Shown in pieces: positions 1-9,800 of a stretch of 10,596 bases of DNA. The stretch lies in NCBI GenBank assembly GCA_015657535.1, contig JADHZB010000209.1, forward strand, positions 1-10,596. Reading direction: 5' to 3'. Source of the stretch: Nephromyces sp. MM_2019. Lineage: Eukaryota > Apicomplexa > Aconoidasida > Nephromycida. The translations under genes and the position numbers were made by a program. Every line of letters begins with the position of its first letter. Position 1 is the first letter of the stretch. The notes under the pieces were generated by a model. The model was given only the letters and a program-made list of their open reading frames with translations, made no database searches and was not told the DNA's origin.

Positions 1-230
1 GAACAAACACACACCAAGACGAACAAACACACCAAGACGAACAAACACACACCAAGACACGCAAACACACACCAAGACGAACAAACACACCAAGACGAAC
101 AAACACACACCAAGACACGCAAACACACACCAAGACGAACAAACACACACCAAGTCACGCAAACACACCAAGACGAACAAACACACCAAGACGAACAAAC
201 ACACACCAAGTCACGCAAACACACACCAAG
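1..230. repeat. CA-rich 18/20-bp minisatellite with higher-order structure
   Basis: Twelve head-to-tail copies of a short unit are seen. Three variants occur: A, gaacaaacacacaccaagac (20 bp); B, the same lacking one CA (18 bp); and C, which begins acgcaaac (20 bp). The order is A-BAC-BAC-A-C-B-A-C, so a 58-bp B-A-C block is itself repeated. Some copies end in agtc instead of agac. The plus strand is nearly free of T, so it has no stop codon across the tract, but the 18/20-bp units shift frame at each copy and give no repeating peptide. The tract runs off the left edge of the window, and it probably lies in the 5' flank or an intron of the plus-strand gene that follows. Confidence 0.95.
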
Positions 231-319
231 AAAGACAAGCTCGTAAGCATTACAAGCCAAGCTCATGCGCACGCTGTTTTCATTCTGCACACAAAGTTAG
301 CACCTGAGTTGCCTCCTAA

Positions 320-1403
320 ATGTTAATCAAAAAACTTTGCTGCAGTATAACTGTGAAGTTCTTGCCAAAGAGAGGGAATGAGCTTAAGATAACCTGCTAT
401 CTGGACGAAGCTACTTGGCAGCCTATTCCTGTGATGGTGGAACGTCATCTTATATGGAAGCTTGCATTTTCAGGTTGTGAAAATTTGCTATAACGTGTAT
501 GTCTACCCGTCTACTCATTTTATGAGAGTTCTGTGTGAGTTATCGTCATCTCATCATCCACTTAATGAGAGTTGTGTGTGAGTTGCCATGATCTCATTAT
601 CTACTCAATGAGAGCTGTGTGTATAGGTTGGCCCTCATTTTCTGCCTTGATTACTAGGTTTTTCATTCTACTGCTTCTAGTTGGTATGATTCCTTAAGTT
701 TTGCATAATTTTGTGTGGAGTATAGGATTCTCGTACTATTCAATGCATCTTCTTTCCTGCAGATTATCAGCCCATTCCTGAAGATGATTCTTACCATATA
801 ACTCTTCGAGAAATAAGAGGTAATTATGTGTGTCTGTGTGTGTAGTAGTAATTTGTTGTTTGAAATCGTTAGCTTGCCTTTAAAGCTATTTTGAGCTGCA
901 GGCCTTCAAGCGAATCAGCAGCAGCAACATTTTGTGAATCATTGAAAACATTTGTTATGGCTTATTTTCTTTCGCAGTGTATGCGAGCATTTTATCGCCT
1001 ATAAAACTCTAGTCTTGTGTGTGTGTGGGTGGTACTAGCATATGCTTCCATCACCCCTACTGAAGAAGATATTAAGTGAAGCTATAAGAAGCCTTATTTT
1101 TAACGCTATTCAATGAAAGCCCGTTGAAAATACACTGATATTTTTATGTTTTATACCGCTTTACACCTGCAAAGTGATAAAAGCCTCTGTTTCCTAAATG
1201 CTTAATTTTCTAATACAGTTTCTGATGCAAGCACAGGAAGCTTTGCGAATACGAATATCGCAGAGACATCCTGTAGCTCAGATCTTCCTCCTCATCGAAT
1301 TACAGCAGAATACGGAAATGCACAACAAATTAAGCCGGAAGACTATCCTGAAGAATATTACAATGATCGCAAAAGAGTGAAAATCCAGCCTTGTGAGAAT
1401 TAA
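320..1403 (+). CDS. Unrecognised three-exon protein, 3' part or whole gene
   Basis: Three exons are inferred: 320-473, 763-819 and 1219-1403, with stop TAA at 1401-1403. The intervening introns (474-762 and 820-1218) begin GTTGTG and GTAATT and end in TTCCTGCAG and TTCTAATACAG. Each junction leaves one base that is completed by two bases of the next exon (G+AT = Asp, G+TT = Val), and each internal exon is open in only that frame. With the ATG at 320 the product would be 131 residues. Alternatively the first exon starts at 346, after the acceptor TTTGCTGCAG, and earlier exons lie left of the window; an in-frame TAA at 317-319 excludes simple extension. The N-terminal half is compact and mixed (ELKITCYLDEATWQPIPVMV). 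The C-terminus is low in hydrophobic residues and ends in an acidic then basic tail (PEDYPEEYYNDRKRVKIQPC). No signal peptide or membrane segment is visible. I do not recognise the family. Confidence 0.5.
511..624. repeat. Intronic imperfect tandem repeat, ~45-bp unit, about 2.5 copies
   Basis: Copies begin near 511, 558 and 601. Each carries the core atgagag(t/c)t followed by (c)tgtgtgtgagtt, and the first two continue into a tcatctcat / gatctcatt segment. The tract lies inside the first proposed intron of the plus-strand gene. It explains most of that intron's TG-rich character and argues against a hidden exon there. Confidence 0.8.
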
Positions 1404-1456
1404 CAGCGTGGCAATCAAATAAGGGCTCAATACGCTAATCTGAAAGACGCCTTTTT

Positions 1457-1680
1457 GGTGTGTGTGTGGGTGGTTATGTGAGTGTGCAGCTATGTTCTGG
1501 TGTGTGGTTATTTGGGTGGGCAGCTATGTTCTGGTGTGTGGTTATGTGGGTGTGTCGTTATGTACTGGTGTGTGGTTATGTGGGTGTGTCGTTATGTGCG
1601 TGTGTGGCTATGTGTTTGTGGTCAGGTGCGTGTGTGATTATGTGTATGTGTAGTTACGTTCCTATGTGCTTATGTTTTTT
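1457..1680. repeat. TG-rich minisatellite, 34-bp unit decaying to the right
   Basis: Two clean 34-bp units (1499-1532 and 1533-1566) begin ggtgtgtggttat and contain a second half-unit ending in gttatg or gctatg. A third unit starts at 1567 and degrades into looser tgtgtnnttatg blocks to about 1680. The open frames across the tract are Val/Cys/Gly/Trp-rich products of the repeat, not genes. The tract lies just 3' of the proposed stop at 1403, in 3' UTR or intergenic DNA. Confidence 0.9.
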
Positions 1681-1981
1681 TTGTGCGCAGTTTTCTACGT
1701 GTGTGCATCGATAGATTATCTTGGGGTTCCTATCTAGTAAGAGGTGAAGTGCCTCATATGGTCTTCGGCATGAATAATTTCTGCAGTAGACCAGATATCG
1801 CTTAGCGATGCAAGACGTTGGAGAATCACTATATTTTACAGGACATTATTATGCTTATGCTGAAATTGGTAATAAGAAGAAAAAGCTTAGAACTGAATGT
1901 TTCTGGGCCACAGAAATAGGAAAATCATAAACTAACCTAAAAAAACTTCCTGCAATAAGAATATTTTGTTGTGAAATATTA

Positions 1982-2026
1982 CCGCACACGTATGTAATAG
2001 CCGGAATATTACATACGTGTGTGCGG
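1982..2026. repeat. Inverted repeat / potential hairpin
   Basis: The left arm ccgcacacgtatgtaata (1982-1999) is followed by a 7-base loop (2000-2006). The right arm, 2007-2026, is its reverse complement with one extra dinucleotide, so 18 bp pair with a 2-base bulge. It lies in the region between two convergent genes. Either strand of a transcript would fold. A role in 3'-end formation, or origin as a small palindromic repeat, are both possible and neither is shown. Confidence 0.85.
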
Positions 2027-3259
2027 CGATTGTGTGGTTTGTAGACAGATGTTCTATTACAAAGAGGATTCCTGTCTAAACAGTGATATATGTAGCCACC
2101 GGCACATCTTGTAACATGTAATGTTCAAAGCTAAGTGCCTTTGGTCTCCAGCTGCCGATTTATCCCGATGCTTTCAGCAGGCCTATTTCTTCACTTTTTG
2201 AGCACATCCGAGTATTGGTACTAGCGTGTGTGTTTATTTGACGTGTTCGGGATTTGTCTTCAAATGCCTGGGATAAATGTGCTGGTACCTGCGTGCGCGT
2301 TGTGTGTGAATCAACTGGTCAGCTCATGTGGTCTTCGTGATGTTATTACGAAACTCGCAATGTATTTTGCAGTGTTTTAGTGTTTTGCAAATCCGTCGAA
2401 TCTTCTAGCGACTACGATATGATGCAGTGGTGCCAATGGGCAAAGGTTTTACAGCGGAGCTCCCAGAAATATCCAGCGGAACGGGACTCATAGACGCGTG
2501 AATTACCCTCCAGAAAGGATCAAAATTTGACCAACGTGGATTGGCAGGCTACTTCTACTTGGTGATAATCTGCAAAAAGTTAGCACTAGGTGCTGTCCTT
2601 GTTAGATATGCAGATGCTTCTATGCATACACTGAAGTACATTGCTGGTTTGATTAAGTGCATATGTTCTTGATTAGAAAAAAATGCTCTAGAAATACGGC
2701 TAATGAGGATGTTGGTGGCCGTGGTTTCATTGCTTATATGCAGGCTAGTAAATAATGGCACACATGGAGTGCAGTAAGCAATTAACTCGATGCAAGTTGG
2801 GGGTCAGGTTCGAAGCTCGCAGATGAAAGAGAAAATGCATCAATTGGTACTAGCGCGTAAGGTTTTTCCATCAGCCGGCAAACAAAACAAAAATATTTGG
2901 GCAGGTTTACTAGGTGCTTGCTGCGATGAAAAATAGCTTTTTTCAGCAGAAAAATATGGAGTTAACTTTACGGAATATTATCATATGCACATATACGTAT
3001 AAAATTTCCTTTGATACCGGAAAATCTCTACTTAAGGCTTTTGGGCTCCACTTATAGGTGCTCTTAAATAAAGCCTCAACAGGATGAGTTCCAGGTGCAG
3101 ATGAATAACCTTGGGGGGACTCTGCGTCACTGGGATTAGCTTGCATGCCGTAGACATATCTGCCTTAAGATATGAATACAAAAAGGATTTATCTAAGCCT
3201 TCAGCATGTATGAAGCAGTTTACGAAGTCAACCGTGTAGCGCTCAAAATTGAGCACACC

Positions 3260-4805
3260 TTATTTGAACAGCTTCAAGCCACGAAAAACATTGCCTATTT
3301 GACCTTTCCTTATAGGCTTAGAAGCGATGCAAGTTGGAATATTTTCTGGCTGTTCAATCCATAATTTGTGCAAAATATTTTCTCTTTCAAGCTTTTCAGA
3401 CAATCTTGTCAGCCCATTTATATCAGGAACCTCCAGCACAACCTTCCGCATTCTATCCAAGTCATGGATGTAGCCTTGAACCAAGTGGTCGCTCTTATTG
3501 GTTACTACCGCCGCTAAACTGCACACACAAGGCACAGCTTTTGCAGTTTTTCCAAAAAGTTTTGACAGCTTGGATAGCATAAAGGAATGCCTTGTGGTAG
3601 TTACCTTACCTTTTGCAGATAATGCCTCATTTACTCATTAGTATTGGAGCAAAATGTGTACGAACATGCTGGTAGGTAATCGATATAAAGCCTAACGCAC
3701 GCATGAAAATTTTCAATTTCATTTTCCAAAAAACTCAAAATATCACGCCTGTTTTTGCGGATGTAATTCAGTAGATAAAAAGATGCAAGCAATTTGAAAT
3801 AAGCCCCCTTTCACATGAAGCCTCGCAAGGATGAACTTGCTCTCTATTCATCCAAGGCGTATATGGCTGTGCTCCTAACACCTATATATGAGCAATGCGA
3901 AAAAAATATATCCACAAACTAAAGGTTTATTAAGGTATTTTATGATGATAAACGCTTTAATTGGTTCTAATTATAGTCCCTCCTTAATATAAATTCCTAG
4001 TCACTTGTATTTTACTCATACTCCCTAAGAATGCAGTATTTCTACGAAAAGACTTGCTCATTAATCGATTCCGCCTATTGATAAAACAAGAAACCCAAGG
4101 CAACAGCTAAAGGATTGTGGCGCGGAGACTCATTATGGGAAAGATAAATCAAAGAAGATTATTTATACCGCCACGGTGCTAAAACAAAGCCGCTATAAGC
4201 CCTTGGATCTCATCTAGACTTTTCGCTGCCATGCAATTTTGAAATAACCCTCGCAAGGTGGTATTTCGTACTATTCAATTACTTCCTTCCCAGGTTCTGC
4301 AACAAAAAAAATTGTCCCAAAGCTACAAAATGTAAGAAACTTGTTGTAAAAGAGCTGAAACTACAAAAAAAATTAGGGCTTTGGTGTATTCGAAGCTGGT
4401 TCGACAAAGAGAGAGTAGTGAGCAATTGCATTTAATGACGTGAGTTTTATTCTTGTGCTCAAATCCACTTCCCCAGCCCTGCCGTCAGCCTGTTCAGCCA
4501 CAAAAAACCACTTTTCTGACTATGAAATTCTTATGCAAATCATCCAATTAGTTTTTCTGTCCTCATAATTACCCATGACTTTCCGCTGCCTCCCCTTTTT
4601 TTTCGTGTCCTCCCCACCTTGCATGACAAGCTTGAGCAATAAGGGCCCCAAGGGGCCATTTTTCTACGCTCAGCAAGTCCCTTCGAAGGACAATGTACTG
4701 GATTATGGGGTCATCAACTGATGGAGGAGCTAAGTTTGTAGGTTCATCAAACCGTGCCTTCGAAGGTTCAGGGGTAAATACTGGATAATCCTTAGCTGCT
4801 GTCAT
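3260..4805 (-). CDS. PTRHD1: PTRHD1-type peptidyl-tRNA hydrolase domain protein, two exons
   Basis: Exon 1 is 4805-4618 and exon 2 is 3518-3260 (stop TAA 3262-3260). Donor GCAAG|GTGGGG joins acceptor TTGTGTGTGCAG|TTTAGC in phase (AG+T = Ser63) to give 148 residues, close to the 140 of human PTRHD1. Residues 33-44 (IIQYIVLRRDLL), 50-62 (WPLGALIAQACHA), 85-95 (RMRKVVLEVPD), 115-128 (LWIEQPENIPTCIA) and the end GLKLFK match family blocks in order, with no gap across the junction. The protein has the Pth2 fold but lacks the Gly-Lys stretch that canonical Pth2 has before the conserved AQ.CHA helix. It shares this with vertebrate PTRHD1, so hydrolase activity on peptidyl-tRNA should not be assumed. 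A Pro-rich, unconserved extension of ~32 residues precedes the domain. The ATG at 4805 is preferred because TTTTATTTAG at 4840-4831 looks like a splice acceptor just upstream, suggesting a 5' UTR intron. The in-frame ATG at 4874 would add 23 unconserved residues. Confidence 0.92.
3519..4617 (-). other. PTRHD1 intron (1,099 nt)
   Basis: The intron starts GTGGGG on the minus strand and ends in a TG-run acceptor, TTGTGTGTGCAG. The conserved protein aligns without a gap across it, so no coding exon is required inside. A GTAAGG donor-like site at 3609 follows a short open stretch, but it is not needed by the alignment. Frames in exon 2 that continue upstream past the acceptor are simply unspliced intron. 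Confidence 0.88.
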
Positions 4806-6809
4806 CGTTTTGTAACGTACTAACCGCTTCCTAAATAAAAGTGAAGTTAACGCAGAAAAGCATATTTTTTGCATAATCCGACAAAATACTTATTACAATT
4901 TGCTAGAAATGATTCCTGATCAGTCGTTTTGATAATGTGTTCCGCTTCTAAATAGAAGAAGAGAGAAATTTTCTTCGACACAAAAAAGAGTGGCGAGTGA
5001 TGTAACATGACCATATAGGCGAGTAGGAATGACCCTGCCACGGCCAGAAGACGGTTGCAAGCGTGCCCAGAAATTCGTTGCATGTACGATCATCTGTTTT
5101 AAAAAAGGGGGAAAAGACAGCAACTTCTAGGCTTTGTTCATAGGGAGAATCGGTTCTACGCAGTCTATTTTAGTATCTTCGGCCTCTAGATACTCGTTGG
5201 ACGGATTTTATAAGCGAAAGAATTTTCGGGATATGCTGATTTTTCGCATGCAATCTCTATCATACGGGTAGTCAAACCTGTCATATAACAATCCGGAATG
5301 CAAAAATATAATCGCAAAGCGCTTAGCTAAAAGGCTTCTTCAGATTCACACAGTCAGATTGGCTCTCATTTCTGCAGAGATGTTTTCTTTAAGAATAACT
5401 TGCCTTTGGCATGCAGTGAAAATCTACTTGTTCAATCCATTTACTTTGCAATCAATGTCTGGTTAATACCAAGCTAAATACCATTGTGACTTACTACTTA
5501 AACCCAATTACATTCCCTAGCTGATTAAGCAAAGCGAATCAAACTATCAATCTGTGCTGCAATTGCTACTTAACGTCTTGATGTGCGCGCCGTCGTGTAC
5601 TAACCCGTTGAAAATCTAGTGTTCCGCCAACCCCAACGAGTCAGTACCTACTCAGGAACTACTTATGCCAGTGTCAAGGTGAATGGCTCATTCGTATACT
5701 TTATCCTGTGCCATTATCTTTGTCCTACAATGGAAAAAAAGTTTCAAGACTTCCTAAAAACTTTTTATAAAATCCAGAGACAAAGCGTGGCCCAAGAAGC
5801 CAAATATTCCAAAGAGAAACAGCCGTCCAACATCATAAACTGCTGCTCTTCCTTGAAGCCGATGCTTAGCATAGGCCCAAAGTTACCTATTCTTTTCCCC
5901 AGTTGCGGGGCATCATTGCATAGTGCATGCTGTCGGACTCATTCACAGAGGAGTGCCGAAAAGGAGGAAAAGTAGAGCTATTTTTGAGTGTAAAAGACGT
6001 TTCCCACTGCAATCCGCAGCAGCTTAGATCAATCTACTCTCGCGCTAGAAGCTTTGGGCGATGCACAAATTTAGGCATTACATGATTTGAATAGTAACGA
6101 ATCATTCTGTGCTCATGTCTAATGACTCGTTCATGCAGGTGAATTTGGATCAGCTTCGAAAAGACGTAATAGGCTGATGCAGACTACTTGCTTTTTAGAT
6201 GATAGATATATTCAATTTATTGCAAGTGCATATCCCGTTGGGTTTACCGGACTTCTCGAAAGAGCAAGTAATTCATATGCTTCAACTTGCCCATTCCACT
6301 TAAGGTTGCATGATGGCTTGGATGCTATGGAGCTCGTCATCGTATCGCATACCCTGAAGGCAGAATTCTACCCACCACAATCGTGCTTAACTACAAAAAG
6401 ACCCTTTCCAGTGTACATCTAATACGGTGAACTATCGCTCTAAGTTCGAGATTTTCCTGAAGCCCTTATACGAAGAAGACATCAGTCTCTTTTAGAGGGT
6501 TCCTCATACCTACAGAACTATAAAGTAGCTACAATCCGCGCCCATGCCAGAGAAAAAATAGCCCATCACAGCAAGAGGGTCAAAAAAATAGCTAAAAAAG
6601 ACTTTCACAGTTTATTGATGTCGCTTTAGACTAATAGATTAACTGAGGCTGTGGTAATGCGATTCCCAGTGAGCTTTTGATGACTATATATGCCCCAGTC
6701 TTTTTAAATCAAATGCGACTGTGGAAAAGGCTAATCTTCCTCCATGGTAAGAAGGGAGGCTACTACGCCCAAGGAATAACGACGCTAGGCTAACGAGCAC
6801 GCACTATAC
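4806..6809. other. Upstream region of PTRHD1, no supported gene
   Basis: Two plus-strand open frames lie here, 5619-5975 (opens with GTG, not ATG) and 6126-6422 (first ATG 6177), as well as an ATG-less run at about 6440-6630. None shows a recognisable domain, and their lengths are about what chance gives in 10 kb of AT-rich DNA. A minus-strand frame at 4847-5083 encodes a hydrophobic start but does not splice in phase to PTRHD1. TACTAAC at 5598-5604 is followed by CTAG, like a branch point and acceptor, but no partner exon is evident. PTRHD1's promoter and any 5' UTR exon should lie in the lower part. The 3' end of the minus-strand gene to the right may lie in the upper part. Confidence 0.5.
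5246..5930. promoter_or_regulatory. Cluster of TGCATGC motifs upstream of PTRHD1
   Basis: GCATGCA occurs at 5246-5252 and 5409-5415, and TGCATGC at 5924-5930. These lie about 440, 600 and 1,120 bases upstream of the PTRHD1 start codon. One further copy lies at 3142-3148, past the 3' end of the gene. About 1.3 copies would be expected by chance in the whole window. TGCATGC-type words are known cis-elements for ApiAP2 proteins in apicomplexan promoters. Function here is inferred from position only. Confidence 0.35.
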
Positions 6810-9800
6810 CTCCAGCGTATGCCTACCAGGTGAAGTTGCAGTCCTAGCAAAAACAGTGATTTCTGGCAAGAAGTAATCTCGCAATATATATGCATTGCAA
6901 AGACAAGCTAAAGCCCGACTAGCATTGCATAACGACTCACTTTTCCCTAGTTAGTGCTTCGCTTGACCCGTGAAGCTGTTTCTCGTGGCGTCCACATAAC
7001 AAACTAAGCCAAAAAGATTAGAGAGTTCAAAAGACCCGAATTGAGTGCAATGGTGCGAGGGCTGCCAATGTGTTGGAAAAATGCGTCATAAAATATTAAC
7101 GCTACAACCCTCATAAGATCATGGCACGAAAACACTCCATGCGTACAAACTAGTACCTGGTGTGGCAAGTACTGAAGTCCCCAATCTTAGCAGTCCCTAA
7201 ATCCTAACGTTACGTGCACAAGCCTGCTTCATCATAAAGATAATCTATTTTCGCACAACGCTTCTATAGTAATACCGAACCATCGCCGCAGTCATGCAGT
7301 TATAATAACGTGCCAGCAAGAATATTCACACTAAGCCGTGTCACTTTTAGCTAGGAAGATGACCCAAAGTTTTTTTTAAATAGAGTAAAGGCGATAGTAA
7401 AATCACCTAAAAGTGTCATGTGAAACTTTTCGCAAGTGTTTAGCAGTGAGGTAAGCATGAAATCGCACCCAGAAAAACCTGCACACGAAGGAAAATACAG
7501 ATGTAAATTGCTGTCCTCATATGAGCCTTGCATACACACTGTAGCCAATCATCAAAGAGGCGTTACTAAAATTCGCCAGATAAGAACAAGAAAAGAGGCA
7601 TAAATGAACCTGTGTTGTGAATAGAGGCTCCAACTTGTTACAGTCGTGGCGATACTAATGTTTGTAAGCAGACAAGTGAAATTCAACCTACGGGAAAACG
7701 AGGTCTTCAATTCACTGTAGCATTTGGGATATACGACACATAGCGCGATGATAGTCTACCAGTACTAAGTGATACTAGTTGTCACTACTACTAAAAGCCA
7801 GAAAACTAAACTGCAAAAAAATACATACAGAAGCAAAAATCAGTATTCCAAGAGAGGATTAGCTCATGTGATATTGCACGGCAATAAAGTTGAGTACATT
7901 GAAACCACCAAAACAGTAATAACATATGATTAAGCATATTTCCTCCCGAAAAAAGATATATGCTGCTGCATCACCGGTAAAATAGAAAAAGGGCTCATAT
8001 TCTTTCGGATATTCTGGGACACTTTGGGACACTAGTGGTTATGACACTTTAGTCAAACGTAAAGCTAAGAAAACTGAAGTAATTTTTTCAGAATACTCAA
8101 AGCCAATTTAATAATCCAGTACAGAATAGAAAGAATCTCCACAATTCAAGTTTGTCTACAACTCGAATGATTACATGCAATCCAGGCAGCTTCAAATGTA
8201 TGCAAAAGAAGCAATCATAGAATGCCTCTGTGCGGTCGTATTAGAAACGAGTGAAATATATATCTAGCGTCTTTCCTTAATATAAAAATAGGTGAACTTA
8301 TAACCATTCTTCACTAATATATAGTCTTATCAGTAAACAAAAAAGGAGAACAAAAGCAGCCTCACGAAGTTTAAAAGGTTAACCAGATCCAGTAATTCCA
8401 TCATGGGTAAAACCTAAATGTTTTTTAAAAGTACTACACATAAAAACTACGGCGCCACGGCCCGCTCTGTATGCAGGCAAGCAAGATTCCAAAGCTTTGA
8501 AATAGTAATTTGGATTGAAAACGGCTGTTAAAACTACCTCCGCCACATCAAACATATGCAATCACTTCAACAGAATTAATAAAATTGACAAGTGTAAAAG
8601 AGTTGGCAAGCTAACATTAAACGTCATGCTATTGTACTACCTCAGCCTATAAAAGAGCTACAAAATACCCTTCTAAAAAGGTTAAATACACCTGCGAAAT
8701 CACGTTAGCCAGTAAATCTTCCAGAGAAATGATTTTAAGATGCTAAAAATTGATAAAGAATTTTCTAGTGAGGAAAAATTAGGCAAGTAAAGCATCTTAA
8801 GCATTAGCGGCCGCTGCAGGTCAGTACATGCATATATATTCGCGCATGACATGGGCCTTAATTTCGATTAGGAGGAACGTCAGCTTTCACGGAAGCAGGT
8901 CGGAAAAACATTTTGCGCACAAATAAAAGTTGAATAGTCCCGTAGCACGAACAAAGTTTTCCGCTGCGGCGTCGCACTACACTTTTGAGGTTATAAATGG
9001 CGCAAAAAAATCACACAATCTCAAAGTTAAAAAAATGAATATATATATTCCTAATATATCACAGCTCTGATTACACCCACAGCCCTAGCGTAGCATCAGG
9101 GGAAAAGTGACTGTGAAGCATCCACGTCTTATCTAAGCATTCCAAGTGTTACACATTTTGCGTTACCACAAAGCGTAAAAGATGCAGCCGTTTCTTTTCA
9201 GCTTTATAGCAAGCCATTACCATAAACGGTGGGAAGAAAAGGTCTTCAGTACATGCAAAAATAACATGGAGAGCATTATAAGCGCTTAAAGTAGTATGGC
9301 CCGCAGAACCTGTAAAACTACCAACGAGCTTATGAAAAACTAGATGCAAAAGTATACTACGCAATCATAATATTTAGCAGAACATTTTTTGATAATAATA
9401 TATAGAAACTGAAATTATAGTTTGTGGCCTCTTTAAAACCCTCACTCAAGCCCTTTTGCCTTAATTACATTATTAGTACAAGATGAAGAAACGTAGCATG
9501 CTGTCAAAAACAGAAAAATATACGCAAAAATTTATAAAACATTAAAATCATGTTAAATAAGCGCAAAATCGAAGTTACAAGACTGAAAGCAGAAGCTATA
9601 CTAATTACTATATAATATCCAGTGTGCAAGCCGCCAAAATATAGTATAACCAAGCTTATTGAAAGGTAAATCGCCAAAACGATATTTGTGAAGATCAAAA
9701 TTTTTTGCTCGGTTACTAAAAAATAAAATCCTTATTAACAATCAGCAATTGCGCAACAAAGAAAAGGGGCGTCTCAATTAAATAACAAAAAAAAAAACAC

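Larger units (their letters stand above)
1404..3259. other. Convergent intergenic region without a recognised gene
   Basis: Both flanking genes point into this region: the plus-strand gene stops at 1403 and PTRHD1 (minus) stops at 3260. It holds the TG-rich minisatellite, a strong inverted repeat at 1982-2026, and scattered TG runs. Short open frames at 2555-2761, 2943-3146 and 3032-3256 on the minus strand overlap each other in different frames, show no family signature, and lie where the 3' UTR of PTRHD1 would be expected. I see no tRNA, rRNA or transposon. Confidence 0.6.

Noticed and set aside
1..230. Possible CRISPR-like array
   Set aside because: Units are directly abutting with no unique spacers, and the surrounding sequence is eukaryotic.
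901..932. Candidate extra exon after GAGCTGCAG (glutamine-rich)
   Set aside because: Its 32-nt length to the next GT breaks the reading frame, while direct joining of 819 to 1219 is in phase.
1460..1714. Two overlapping plus-strand open frames rich in Val, Cys, Gly and Trp
   Set aside because: They are translations of the TG-rich minisatellite in two frames and follow its repeat period, with no other protein character.
2805..2822. GGTTCGA word resembling a tRNA T-loop (also near 4390)
   Set aside because: No A-box, acceptor stem or cloverleaf can be drawn at the right distance upstream.
3334..3582. 82-codon plus-strand open frame
   Set aside because: It is antisense to PTRHD1 exon 2 and its acceptor, where homology fixes the coding strand as minus.
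5619..5975. 118-codon plus-strand frame
   Set aside because: It opens with GTG rather than ATG, has no recognisable domain, and a run of this length is expected about once by chance here. The TACTAAC at 5598-5604 is the only hint of splicing.
6126..6422. Plus-strand open frame preceded by TTCATGCAG
   Set aside because: The composition is protein-like, but no donor or partner exon joins it in phase, and no family is recognised.
6440..6630. ATG-less plus-strand run of about 62 codons with a basic helical stretch (KRVKKIAKK)
   Set aside because: It briefly suggested an HSA-like helix, but the resemblance is only basic composition, the flanking splice sites are weak, and such runs are common by chance.
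8807..8819. Adjacent NotI (GCGGCCGC) and PstI (CTGCAG) sites resembling a cloning polylinker
   Set aside because: The flanks are ordinary AT-rich genomic sequence with no vector similarity that I can recognise. CTGCAG is common in this window.
9504..9698. 64-residue hydrophobic minus-strand frame resembling membrane segments
   Set aside because: It lies in T-rich presumed intron sequence, where Phe/Ile/Leu-rich frames arise automatically.
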